Source: an uncultured Erysipelotrichaceae bacterium
GTDB lineage: Bacteria > Bacillota_I > Bacilli_A > Erysipelotrichales > Erysipelotrichaceae
Length of the DNA: 10,735 nt
Direction: 5' to 3'
Assembly: GCA_902803275.1 (NCBI GenBank)
Contig: CADCPE010000051.1
Location: 1-10,735 of the forward strand
The translations under genes and the position numbers were made by a program. Positions 1-6,227 of the stretch are shown one piece after another. The notes beneath the pieces were generated by a model, which saw only the letters and a list, made by a program, of their open reading frames with translations, had not been told where the DNA came from and made no database searches. Position 1 is the first letter of the stretch; each line of letters starts with the position of its first letter.

Positions 1-854
1 CTTTCACTCAGCTGTTCAAACCATCTGGCTAAAGCCATCTTTTCCAGATAAAGGCCACCTTTTCTGGACGCCATGATCTGGGCATACTGAGCTCTGTTTC
101 CTTCGATCTGCTCGAGATCCGCATCCTTGAGATGTCTGATCCCGTCTTCATACATCTTGTTCTTGTTACGGGAAGTCACCAGCGTCAGGATCGAATCATC
201 GGCTTTATCCAATTCATCAGGGAAACACCTGTCATAGAATTCACATAGACCATACAGCTTGCAGAAACGGCTTTTTTTCGCTACACTCTCTTCAATTCTG
301 AAATCTTCGATCTTTTTTATCGTCTGTTCATAGCTGAAACTGTTCGCCTTGACAAGATCAATGATCTTGCTGTTTTTGTATTCATCGGTTACAACGAAGA
401 GTTTCTTAACATCGAGCTTGCCTTCATTGGTGTATTGAGGATCAAGATATATTACAAAGATATCATTTACCTTCAAGCCGCTTTTATTAAGCACATCAAG
501 GCCGATCCTGTATGATAAGGTATCCAGTTCTCTGATCGCATTTGAATAGTATATATAGTACAGATCGAGCTTATCGGCATTTTTATGCACTAAAGGAATG
601 TTTATTCTCAGTTCTCCGTCACAAAAACGGGGATGGATAAACCATTCGAATCGATCATAATTATCTATAAAACGTGAAGGCTGATCATTTCTTACCCCTT
701 CAAAGCACTCATTGATATTGAAATACTGCTTGAGCAGATCAGTGATATTTTCATCATTGCGCAGATAAGGACGGAAAACATTTGCTTCATCTCTGCTGTA
801 AAAGTAAAGCCGCTCGCAGCGCAGGAACTTTTTTATATCACTGATATGATACAT
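1..854 (-). CDS. DUF2779 family protein with a Cas4-like N-terminal domain (3' end off window)
   Basis: This reading frame is open from its start to the left edge, giving 284 codons without a stop, so the C-terminus is missing. The ATG at 854 is chosen because AGAGG lies five bases upstream (860-864). The visible part matches my memory of DUF2779 proteins: a Cas4/PD-(D/E)XK-like domain (about residues 1-210), a linker, and then an RNase H-fold domain that would begin just past the edge. Four cysteines sit where Cas4-type proteins bind an iron-sulfur cluster: C13 near the N-terminus and C198, C204 and C210 in a Cx5Cx5C cluster. The expected Asp and Glu-x-Lys catalytic positions seem to be replaced, with ELRINIP near 81-87 and LYYIYYSN near 98-105, so this domain may not cut nucleic acid. 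The biological role of the family is unknown to me. It follows its own likely promoter and is not in the sugar operon. I am fairly sure it is a real gene and moderately sure of the family. Confidence 0.7.
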   Translation of the reverse strand, partial: MYHISDIKKFLRCERLYFYSRDEANVFRPYLRNDENITDLLKQYFNINECFEGVRNDQPSRFIDNYDRFEWFIHPRFCDGELRINIPLVHKNADKLDLYYIYYSNAIRELDTLSYRIGLDVLNKSGLKVNDIFVIYLDPQYTNEGKLDVKKLFVVTDEYKNSKIIDLVKANSFSYEQTIKKIEDFRIEESVAKKSRFCKLYGLCEFYDRCFPDELDKADDSILTLVTSRNKNKMYEDGIRHLKDADLEQIEGNRAQYAQIMASRKGGLYLEKMALARWFEQLSE

Positions 855-871
855 ATCTACCTCTTGATTTT

Positions 872-877
872 ATTATA
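872..877 (-). promoter_or_regulatory. Candidate -10 box for the DUF2779 gene
   Basis: A perfect TATAAT lies on the minus strand 17 bases before the ATG at 854. No good TTGACA-like box is found 16-18 bases upstream; that stretch is the T-rich flank of the terminator stem at 897-920. Transcription would start near 865, leaving a very short leader that begins almost at the ribosome binding site. The assignment rests on the -10 box alone. Confidence 0.4.
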
Positions 878-892
878 TCGTACTTTGAGACC

Positions 893-967
893 AAAAAGAA
901 AAAGTCATACGACTTTTTCTGATTGCCTGCTGGTCTCCCCTGTCTTATGGATGATCATCTCTGTACC
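893..967 (-). repeat. 75-base segment related to the galactokinase 3' end (possible gene remnant)
   Basis: This segment aligns without gaps to 6153-6227, which holds the last codons of the galactokinase gene, its stop and its terminator. By hand count 60 of 75 bases are identical, and most differences are transitions. The galactokinase ending GTKMIV-stop corresponds here to GTEMII followed by CAT instead of TAG. Upstream of this block the similarity fades quickly. I read it as a decayed tail of a second galactokinase-like gene plus its terminator, but a conserved 3' element of other origin is possible. A 40-codon open frame (905-1027) crosses it and has no well-placed ribosome binding site. 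Confidence 0.5.
897..920 (-). terminator. Palindromic terminator stem, near-copy of the one after the galactokinase gene
   Basis: AGAAAAAGTC and GACTTTTTCT form a perfect 10-bp stem around a 4-base loop, followed on the minus strand by TTTT. The stem would also form from the plus strand but has a poorer T tract there. No intact gene ends just upstream, because the receptor gene stops 230 bases earlier and has its own terminator. It looks like an orphan terminator and differs from the stem at 6157-6180 only in the loop. Confidence 0.55.
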
Positions 968-1033
968 TGCAAGAACATCCTTAAAAATCAAAAATGACAG
1001 AATCGAAAAAGAAAAAATGCAGTACATATCCTT

Positions 1034-1086
1034 ATAAAAATAAGAATAACAGAAACTCCTATTAAAGACTTAGGTTTTCCGTTATT
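1034..1086 (-). terminator. Intrinsic terminator of the sugar ABC operon
   Basis: AATAACGGAAA (1086-1076) pairs with TTTCTGTTATT (1055-1045) as an 11-bp RNA stem with one G-U pair, extended inside by CCTA/TAGG. It is followed on the minus strand by CTTATTTTTAT. It lies 68 bases after the receptor gene stop. The stem is A/U-rich but long, and the position fits. Confidence 0.6.
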
Positions 1087-1102
1087 GTTCTTGAATTGAA
1101 CT

Positions 1103-1115
1103 GTCAGATTCTGAC
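1103..1115. promoter_or_regulatory. 13-base palindrome, operator-like (copy A)
   Basis: GTCAGA-T-TCTGAC is a perfect inverted repeat with six-base arms. A palindrome of the same length but different sequence sits at the matching place in the other intergenic region (6129-6141). It could be a protein-binding site or simply a small hairpin after the receptor gene. Confidence 0.25.
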
Positions 1116-1153
1116 ATTTAAATTACTATAGCGAATATCACATATTTATAGCT

Positions 1154-2242
1154 CTATTTGAGCTGTTCAGGTGTATAGAATCCGGAAGAAGTCAGAACTT
1201 CAAAGCAGTTATCCTTGTCGACATAGGTCGGTTCACAAAGATATGAAGGCACAGTTTTAATGCCATTGAAATATGTGGAGGTGTCATTTACGCTAACCGG
1301 TTTATTCAAGATGATCTCATCGATCATATTGACGGTAGCATCTATCAGCATTGCCGGATCCTTGAAGACGCTCATCGCCTGTTTGCCGTTTAGAATATTT
1401 CTGACATTGATAAGCGTACAGTCCTGGCCGGTGATGATCGGATAGTTTCCTTTATAGGAAGTAGCCAGAGCGCTGCTGACGCCAAGTGCTGTCGTATCGT
1501 TGCTGGCAAGCCAGATATCCACATCTTGATTATTGTAGTAAGAGGCCAGGATATTCTCGGCTCGCTGCTGAGCTTTTTCGGTATTCCATGAAGGTGTGGC
1601 GCATTTTCCAAAACTGTCCTGGCCGGAGATGATCTTTAGTACTCCGGAATCAAGATAAGGTTTTAAGACATCGACAGCGCCTTTATAGAAGAATCCGGCA
1701 TTGTTGTCGCCGGGATCTCCGGCTGTAAACTCAATATTGTAGGTCCTGTCAGCATGATCAAGGTCAAGCTTGTCTCTTACATACTGGCCCTGTATCGTTC
1801 CGACCTTGTAGTTATCAAAGGTCGTATAATAGCTCACCGCGTCGGTATTGGTTATCAGCATGTCATAACTTATGATCGGTATCTTGTGTTCGATGGCCAT
1901 ATCCATTGCTTCGCCTAGAGAAGCTGCCTCAACGGGGATGACGATCAGCACATCGGCATCTTTACCGATCAGATTCTCGATCTGTGATATCTGCATGGAT
2001 ACGTCGCTGCTGGCATACTGAATGATGACTTCATAGCCTTTTTCTTCAAGTCTGTTTTTCATCTGGATCGTCTCAACAGCCCATCTTTGAATATCGTTGC
2101 TGGGAGCACTGATACCGATGATCTTCACATCAGGATCTTTTATTTTGCATCCGCTTAACGCGCCTAAAAGGATCATGACCATAAAGATCAGCTTCAATAT
2201 CTTTAGAGTTTCGTTTTTCATATCATTTCTATAACTATTCAT
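1154..2242 (-). CDS. ChvE/MmsE-type monosaccharide-binding lipoprotein of an ABC importer
   Basis: This is the extracytoplasmic receptor that delivers sugar to the permeases encoded just upstream. The 362-residue protein starts with a hydrophobic signal segment ending in the lipobox L-S-G-C, with C32 as the lipidation site, so it should be anchored on the outer face of the membrane. The mature part is a periplasmic-binding-protein fold of the type-I sugar class. It resembles Agrobacterium ChvE closely from memory: KIIGISAP at the start, ATFDN-like TTFDNYKVGTIQGQY, GDPGDNNAGFF, ITGQD, VFKDP, and NDTSTYFNGIKTVPSY near the end. I chose the ATG at 2242, which overlaps the permease stop by eight bases and has AAGAAAG upstream. 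The next ATG at 2221 has no visible binding site, and a longer TTG frame from 2287 is unlikely. ChvE-like receptors accept several monosaccharides, so the exact substrate cannot be read from the sequence. Confidence 0.9.
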   Translation of the reverse strand: MNSYRNDMKNETLKILKLIFMVMILLGALSGCKIKDPDVKIIGISAPSNDIQRWAVETIQMKNRLEEKGYEVIIQYASSDVSMQISQIENLIGKDADVLIVIPVEAASLGEAMDMAIEHKIPIISYDMLITNTDAVSYYTTFDNYKVGTIQGQYVRDKLDLDHADRTYNIEFTAGDPGDNNAGFFYKGAVDVLKPYLDSGVLKIISGQDSFGKCATPSWNTEKAQQRAENILASYYNNQDVDIWLASNDTTALGVSSALATSYKGNYPIITGQDCTLINVRNILNGKQAMSVFKDPAMLIDATVNMIDEIILNKPVSVNDTSTYFNGIKTVPSYLCEPTYVDKDNCFEVLTSSGFYTPEQLK

Positions 2243-3377
2243 ATCTGTCTTTCTTGAGATACATATCAAAACTGACAAAAGCCACAATGATGATGCCTTT
2301 GATGATCCATTGCCAGTTCATATCGATGCCGATGAGGCTCAGTCCAAGGTTGATGATGCCGATAAGAGCGGCGCCGAGGATGGCTTTAAGGATCCTCTGT
2401 TTGCCTCCATACAGTGAAACACCGCCGATGGCACAAGCCGCTATCGTATCCATTTCAAAATTGACTCCGGCATAGGAACTTGAAGCATGGAATCTGGACA
2501 GCACGATACAGCCGGTAAGTGTTGCGCACAGCGCCATAAAGATATAGGTCATGAATACGGCTCTTTTGACATTTACACCGGCGATCCTGGCGTTTTCCGG
2601 ATTGGCTCCAAGCATGATCAGTTTTCTTCCCTCAGCGCTTTTTTCGATCCAGATCTGCGTAATGCCTACGACAATAAGCATCCACACAAAGCTCACCGGC
2701 ACACCGCCTGTAAGAGAGAAGGAAACTCCGATCACAAGTGAGACAGCAAACGACAACGCACAGCCGAATATCACGGAATTTGTTATGCTGCTTCCTTCTT
2801 TTCTTAGTGAATAGAGTTTATATGTGATAGCCGAAACAGCCAGGATGATACAGAAAAGCAAAGAACCCTGGCCAAAGGAATCGATCGGCGAAGAAAAGAT
2901 CTTGCCAGAAAACAGTTTCATGAAGCTTTGATCGATACCGACGATACTGCCGGTAGTGGAGAAAGTGTTGATCAAGGCAACGCCCAGGCCTCTGAAAGAG
3001 AGGTAGCCGCCTAAAGTTGTGACCCAGGCCGGGATCTTCAGATAGGAGATCAGATATCCGCTAAGACATCCCCATAACAGGCCAAGGATCAAAAGCAGAA
3101 TGATCGTAAATCCGGTATTCAGTTTCATGACAGCCATGAAGACACCGCCCATGGCACAGATGAAACAGACAAATGAGCCGATACTTATATCGATATTGCC
3201 CCTGCTGGTCATGCAGATCGCCATGCCTGTGGCCAGAATGAAGATATAGGAATTCTGCAAGAAGATCGCCGTGATATTCATCGGTTTCAGGATCTCGGCT
3301 CCTGTAAGGATGATGAAAAGCAGACTTACAAAGCCAAAAACGATCTCTGTTGAATAAAGCTTCAGGATTCTTTTCAT
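2235..3377 (-). CDS. Sugar ABC transporter permease, MmsB/XylH-like (380 residues)
   Basis: This is a membrane subunit of the sugar importer with about ten hydrophobic segments. Family marks are TSRGNIDISIGS (57-68), the cytoplasmic coupling loop GRKLIMLGANPENARIAGV (250-268), and the later stretch with MDTIAACAIGG. It is longer than the usual 320-residue RbsC type because of extra membrane segments at about 170-245, as in XylH and MmsB. Its start overlaps the previous permease by four bases (ATGA), with AAGGAG about ten bases upstream. MmsB-type proteins normally work as the only permease next to an MmsA ATPase and a ChvE receptor, so a second, shorter permease gene upstream is unusual. Confidence 0.88.
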   Translation of the reverse strand: MKRILKLYSTEIVFGFVSLLFIILTGAEILKPMNITAIFLQNSYIFILATGMAICMTSRGNIDISIGSFVCFICAMGGVFMAVMKLNTGFTIILLLILGLLWGCLSGYLISYLKIPAWVTTLGGYLSFRGLGVALINTFSTTGSIVGIDQSFMKLFSGKIFSSPIDSFGQGSLLFCIILAVSAITYKLYSLRKEGSSITNSVIFGCALSFAVSLVIGVSFSLTGGVPVSFVWMLIVVGITQIWIEKSAEGRKLIMLGANPENARIAGVNVKRAVFMTYIFMALCATLTGCIVLSRFHASSSYAGVNFEMDTIAACAIGGVSLYGGKQRILKAILGAALIGIINLGLSLIGIDMNWQWIIKGIIIVAFVSFDMYLKKDRYE

Positions 3378-4321
3378 TGCTGCTTTTCTCCTTCCCTGTT
3401 CAAAAGATAACCGGAAAGTACCGCCATGACCAGGATGATGCCTTTGATGACGTTCTGATAGTTGGCTGAAAGCCCCAGAATGCTCATGCCCTGGTTGATG
3501 ATTCCTGTTAGCAGAGCTCCCATGATCACACCGGACATCTTTCCTTTGCCACCGCCTGCTGAAGTGCCGCCGATAAAACAGGCAGCTATGGCATCCATGG
3601 CATACGTTTCACCCAGGCTTGGGCCGACGATGCCCATCCTTCCGGTAACGACAGCTGCAGATATCGCTGTAAGGATGCCCATGAAGATATATGCAAACAC
3701 GATTATCCTGACTTCGTTTATGCCGGAAATCCTGGCTGCTTTCCTGTTGCCGCCTAAGGCATATATGTGCCGACCGATCGGAGCGAATTCAGAGATGTAT
3801 ACAGCCGCTGATACGCATAGCAGCACAAAGACAAAATAGAACGGAAAACCGTCTGAGACACTGAAAAGCCTCAGATATGTTTCATCGCTTACCGAAAGTG
3901 TGTAACCGCCCAGGATCAGGTTGGCAATACCGCGCAGGATGCTCATGCTTGCCAGGGTCACGATGATGGAGGGAAGTCTGAACTTGCCGATAAGATAACC
4001 ATGTACAGCTCCTATCGCGGTTCCGACCGCAAGCATCACTATAAAAGAAACGAAACCGCCATAACCGTTCTCCATCATCCTGAAGGCGATCGCACCGATC
4101 AGGCACACAGCTGAACCGCAGGAAAGATCGGTATTTCCCCCTGTCAGGATACAGATAAACATGCCGGATGCCAGAATAAAGACATACATGTTCTGCTGAA
4201 ACAGGTTAAGGATATTTCCATAATAGAAAAGTCTGCCTTCACTCATTATCCAAAAGAAGATCGTGATCGATATGAGTGAGAGCAGCAGATAGTTCTTCTG
4301 CAGGAATCCTCTTATCTTCAT
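3374..4321 (-). CDS. Sugar ABC transporter permease, RbsC-like (315 residues)
   Basis: This is a compact inner-membrane permease of the ribose/galactoside/xylose family with eight to nine hydrophobic segments. Recognisable marks are ILTGGNTDLSCGS (58-70), matching the family's LTGGIDLSVGS, the coupling loop GRHIYALGGNRKAARISGI (183-201), and AMDAIAACFIGG (241-252) followed by a glycine-rich turn. Length is typical for RbsC. The start codon overlaps the ATPase stop by four bases, with a strong GGGGGA binding site inside the ATPase gene's end. It is only distantly similar to the next permease, so the two probably form a heterodimer served by the one ATPase, though each could also work as a homodimer. 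Confidence 0.88.
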   Translation of the reverse strand: MKIRGFLQKNYLLLSLISITIFFWIMSEGRLFYYGNILNLFQQNMYVFILASGMFICILTGGNTDLSCGSAVCLIGAIAFRMMENGYGGFVSFIVMLAVGTAIGAVHGYLIGKFRLPSIIVTLASMSILRGIANLILGGYTLSVSDETYLRLFSVSDGFPFYFVFVLLCVSAAVYISEFAPIGRHIYALGGNRKAARISGINEVRIIVFAYIFMGILTAISAAVVTGRMGIVGPSLGETYAMDAIAACFIGGTSAGGGKGKMSGVIMGALLTGIINQGMSILGLSANYQNVIKGIILVMAVLSGYLLNREGEKQQ

Positions 4322-5853
4322 GATCGTTTATCCCCCTTGAGGATAAGATCCATCACCTTGGTGGCAGAAAATTCCTCTCTGCTTAATTCGCCGGTGATCT
4401 TTCCTTCGGCCAAAACATAGATACGATCAGACAAGCCGAAGATCTCATTCATATCGGAAGAGATCAGTAAAACCGCACCGCCGGATGTAACGTATTCATT
4501 TATGATATTGTAGATCTCATATTTGGCACCGATATCGATCCCCTTGGTCGGCTCATCCAGGATCAAAACCTCAGGGTCGGTATAGAACCATTGTGAAAGC
4601 AGGACTTTCTGCTGATTTCCTCCTGAGAGTTCTCTGACATCCTGTTCATAGGAACTCGCCTTGATGCGGAAAGAGTTTAGATTGTCTCTTGCCACCCCTT
4701 TTTCCTTCTTCTTATCGAGCAGGCCTTTTTTTGTGACCTTTTTTAATCCGGCGAGAGTCATGTTTTCTTTGATGCTGCGATCAAGTGATAATCCCGTATT
4801 CATCCGGTCTTCCGCCACATAGGCAAGACCTTCATCGATCGCATGTCTGGGATCTCTAAGATCGACTCTTTTTCCGTTTATTTCTACACTGCCTTTGCTG
4901 ATGAGACCGTTAAACTTTCCAAAAAGGCTCTTTACAAGCTTGCTTCTGCCGGATGCCATGAGGCCATACAAACCGACCACTTCACCTGAATGGATATCGA
5001 AACAGATATCATCAAGCGATAGTTCACCTTTTCGTCTTTTGCTTTGGACACTGAGGTGTTCGACCTTCAAGGCGATATCCTCTTTCGGTTCAGCATCTCT
5101 TTTTGGATATAGATCATTGATATCCCTGCCGACCATGTCTCTTACGATACGGCTTTCATCGGCATCTTTATTGAAATTATCTATCGTTTCAACACTCTTT
5201 CCATCACGCAGGATCGTTATTCTGTCAGCGATCCTGATGATCTCATCAAGCTTATGGGAAATGATGATCATCGTCTTGCCCTTCGCCTTTAGATTCTCCA
5301 TCAGTTTGAGCACTGCCTCTGAGTGTTCCTGGCCCAGAGATGATGTAGGCTCATCAAGAATGAGGATATCGCTGTTTTTGGATAGAGCCTTGGCGATCTC
5401 GACAAGCTGCTGCTTGCCGGCTCCGATATCTTCAACAATGGTTTCAGGATCATCATCAAGTCCTACAAGTCTGAGCAGTCTTTCAGCTTCTTCCCTGGTC
5501 TTTTTGCGGTCAATAAAAAAACCGTTTCCCTTCTCGTTTCCCAGAAAAATGTTGTCAGCAATGGACATGCCCTGAATGAGTGAAAGCTCCTGATGGATGA
5601 TGGCGATCCCGTTTCTTTCCGAATCCTTCGATGAAAAGAAACGGCATTCTCTTCCTCTTAGGAACAGTTCCCCTTCATATGAACCATAGGGGTAATTGCC
5701 GCTCAGGATGTTCATCAGCGTCGTTTTACCAGCCCCGTTTTCACCTAAGAGACCGTGGATCTGTCCTTTAGAAACCGATAAACAGACATTATCCAATGCC
5801 TTCGTTGAAGAAAAATCCTTACTGATATTTTTCATGACTAGCAGTTCATCCAT
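4318..5853 (-). CDS. Sugar ABC transporter ATPase with two nucleotide-binding domains (MmsA/XylG family)
   Basis: This cytoplasmic ATPase powers the sugar importer. It has 511 residues, the normal length for MglA, RbsA, XylG and MmsA. The first domain has Walker A GENGAGKTT (37-45), Q-loop Q88, signature IGAGKQQLVEIAKAL (143-157) in the XylG style, and Walker B ILILDEPTSSLG (163-174). The second has the family's usual degenerate P-loop GLYGLMASGRSK (294-305), signature LSGGNQQ (409-415) and Walker B LILDEPTKGID (430-440). It is the first gene of a four-gene operon in which neighbours overlap by 4 to 8 bases. The ATG at 5853 begins a normal N-terminus but has only a weak AGG about a dozen bases upstream, so translation may start inefficiently. 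The leader upstream carries an attenuator-like arrangement. Confidence 0.93.
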   Translation of the reverse strand: MDELLVMKNISKDFSSTKALDNVCLSVSKGQIHGLLGENGAGKTTLMNILSGNYPYGSYEGELFLRGRECRFFSSKDSERNGIAIIHQELSLIQGMSIADNIFLGNEKGNGFFIDRKKTREEAERLLRLVGLDDDPETIVEDIGAGKQQLVEIAKALSKNSDILILDEPTSSLGQEHSEAVLKLMENLKAKGKTMIIISHKLDEIIRIADRITILRDGKSVETIDNFNKDADESRIVRDMVGRDINDLYPKRDAEPKEDIALKVEHLSVQSKRRKGELSLDDICFDIHSGEVVGLYGLMASGRSKLVKSLFGKFNGLISKGSVEINGKRVDLRDPRHAIDEGLAYVAEDRMNTGLSLDRSIKENMTLAGLKKVTKKGLLDKKKEKGVARDNLNSFRIKASSYEQDVRELSGGNQQKVLLSQWFYTDPEVLILDEPTKGIDIGAKYEIYNIINEYVTSGGAVLLISSDMNEIFGLSDRIYVLAEGKITGELSREEFSATKVMDLILKGDKRS

Positions 5854-5885
5854 TTGCGATCACGCCTAAGCAATTACTTTTTTTC

Positions 5886-5894
5886 AATATAACA
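5886..5894 (-). promoter_or_regulatory. Candidate extended -10 box close to the transporter operon
   Basis: TGTTATATT on the minus strand fits an extended -10 (TGnTATAAT) with one mismatch. The stretch 17 bases upstream, ATTCAA, is a poor -35 box. If active it would start transcripts after the leader terminator and bypass any attenuation. The evidence is weak. Confidence 0.25.
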
Positions 5895-5976
5895 CAGCTT
5901 GGCAACCTTTGAATACGCAGAATTCCCGTGATTCCGGATACAGTCGCCGGTCTTTAACTCATCGATCCGATGAAGG

Positions 5977-6011
5977 AAAAGGATCTTTCAAAGTATATCT
6001 TTGTAAGGTCC
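5977..6011 (-). terminator. Leader terminator upstream of the sugar ABC operon
   Basis: GGACCTTACAAAG (6011-5999) pairs with CTTTGAAAGATCC (5993-5981) at 11 of 13 positions around a 5-base loop, and the minus strand continues TTTTCCTTC. The galactokinase operon already has its own terminator upstream at 6153-6180, so this second hairpin, in front of the transporter genes, is placed like an attenuator. Confidence 0.55.
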
Positions 6012-6014
6012 TAT

Positions 6015-6067
6015 CAGTCTTTAGGTGAAAAACAGCTTTAAAACAGTGCATATCCTTATAAAGACTG
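6015..6067 (-). promoter_or_regulatory. Closed-stem leader RNA with an antiterminator-like core
   Basis: CAGTCTTTA (6067-6059) and TAAAGACTG (6023-6015) form a perfect 9-bp stem enclosing 35 bases. The enclosed sequence starts with AAGGATATGCACTG and the element ends CACCTAAA. From memory, ribonucleic antiterminators bound by LicT/SacY-type proteins run AAGGATTGTTACTG to ACCTAAA with a similar length, so both ends match well. The inner 3' half does not pair cleanly in the way those hairpins do, because CTGT faces ACTG with a mismatch, and no BglG-type protein is in view. The terminator at 5977-6011 begins three bases downstream. It may be an antiterminator, a small riboswitch, or an uncharacterised leader. 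Confidence 0.4.
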
Positions 6068-6102
6068 AAATTGGAAATATCTCATAAATAGAGCTTTCCG
6101 TT

Positions 6103-6111
6103 ATTTTATCA
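6103..6111 (-). promoter_or_regulatory. Candidate promoter of the sugar ABC operon
   Basis: TGATAAAAT on the minus strand is a good extended -10 box. The -35 position (TCGGCT) is poor but overlaps the palindrome at 6129-6141. Transcription would begin near 6096, just before the leader stem at 6015-6067, so the long leader would be transcribed. It fits an operator-plus-attenuator layout but rests on short motifs. Confidence 0.35.
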
Positions 6112-6128
6112 GATTGAACGATCCTAGC

Positions 6129-6141
6129 CGAGATCATCTCG
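6129..6141. promoter_or_regulatory. 13-base palindrome, possible operator (copy B)
   Basis: CGAGAT-C-ATCTCG is a perfect inverted repeat overlapping the -35 position of the candidate promoter. That location would suit a repressor. Its arms differ in sequence from the palindrome at 1103-1115, so the two need not bind the same protein. No regulator gene is present in the window. Confidence 0.3.
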
Positions 6142-6152
6142 CTTTTAATGCA

Positions 6153-6180
6153 AAAAAGAAAAAGTCATATGACTTTTTCT
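6153..6180 (-). terminator. Terminator of the ROK-galactokinase operon
   Basis: AGAAAAAGTC/GACTTTTTCT forms a perfect 10-bp stem with loop ATAT, followed on the minus strand by TTTTTTG. It lies about 26 bases after the galactokinase stop. A second small stem, ATCAAC/GTTGAT (6182-6194), stands just before it. The stem is A/T-rich, so efficiency is uncertain. Confidence 0.65.
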
Positions 6181-6227
6181 GATCAACTGTTGATATCCCT
6201 TGCCTTCTAGACAATCATCTTTGTGCC
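6153..6227 (-). repeat. Galactokinase 3' end and terminator, source-like copy of the 75-base repeat
   Basis: This segment covers the last six codons, stop and terminator of the galactokinase gene and is 60/75 identical, without gaps, to 893-967. The coding function is intact here, so this is the reference copy. Confidence 0.5.

Larger units (their letters stand above)
1020..1115 (-). repeat. Leader-like element, copy A
   Basis: Several short blocks here recur in the same order and similar spacing at 6044-6141. They are a 19-base block (1020-1038, 18 of 19 identical), TTTCCGTTATT (1076-1086), ATTGAAC (1095-1101) and a 13-base palindrome (1103-1115), all as read on the plus strand. Sequence between the blocks differs. 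In this copy the TTTCCGTTATT block forms one arm of the hairpin assigned as the transporter operon's terminator. There is no intact operon directly downstream, so this may be the remains of a leader. Confidence 0.45.
855..1153. other. 299-base intergenic region between the receptor gene and the DUF2779 gene
   Basis: Reading in the direction of transcription, it holds the receptor gene's downstream palindrome (1103-1115), the operon terminator (1034-1086), the 19-base leader block (1020-1038), the galactokinase-tail-like segment with its terminator stem (893-967), and the -10 box of the DUF2779 gene (872-877). I see no convincing protein-coding gene. The short frames on both strands lack ribosome binding sites or recognisable domains. 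Confidence 0.6.
6044..6141 (-). repeat. Leader-like element, copy B
   Basis: This is the partner of 1020-1115: the same 19-base block (6044-6062), TTTCCGTTATT (6095-6105), ATTGAAC (6113-6119) and a 13-base palindrome (6129-6141), in the same order. Here the TTTCC part can pair with GGAAA at 6073-6077 to make an A/U-rich hairpin (6073-6099). In this copy the element stands in front of an intact operon, so it is the better candidate for the functional version. Confidence 0.45.
5854..6206. other. 353-base intergenic leader region between the galactokinase and the ABC operon
   Basis: In the direction of transcription it holds the galactokinase terminator (6153-6180), a palindrome (6129-6141), a candidate promoter (6103-6111), an A/U-rich hairpin (6073-6099), the 9-bp closed stem (6015-6067), a terminator (5977-6011), a small hairpin TCATCG/CGATGA (5959-5973) and a weak late promoter (5886-5894). 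I see no coding gene. A non-coding stretch this long, with so many hairpins, suggests regulated expression of the transporter. Confidence 0.6.

Noticed and set aside
905..1027. 40-codon minus-strand frame with a hydrophobic start in the intergenic region
   Set aside because: AAGG is only two bases from the ATG, the frame runs through the galactokinase-tail-like scar, and it ends inside a terminator loop; it is better explained as non-coding.
2242..2287. Longer N-terminus for the receptor lipoprotein starting at TTG 2287
   Set aside because: It would add residues before a normal lipoprotein signal, uses a rare start, and overlaps the permease by 53 bases; the ATG at 2242 explains the signal peptide better.
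4895..5575. 226-codon plus-strand frame opposite the ABC ATPase gene
   Set aside because: It is a leucine/serine-rich mirror of the ATPase coding strand with no domain or ribosome binding site.
6015..6067. Purine riboswitch, because of GGATATG near a closing stem
   Set aside because: Only about 35 bases are enclosed, too few for the two hairpins of a purine aptamer, and the conserved junction bases are absent.
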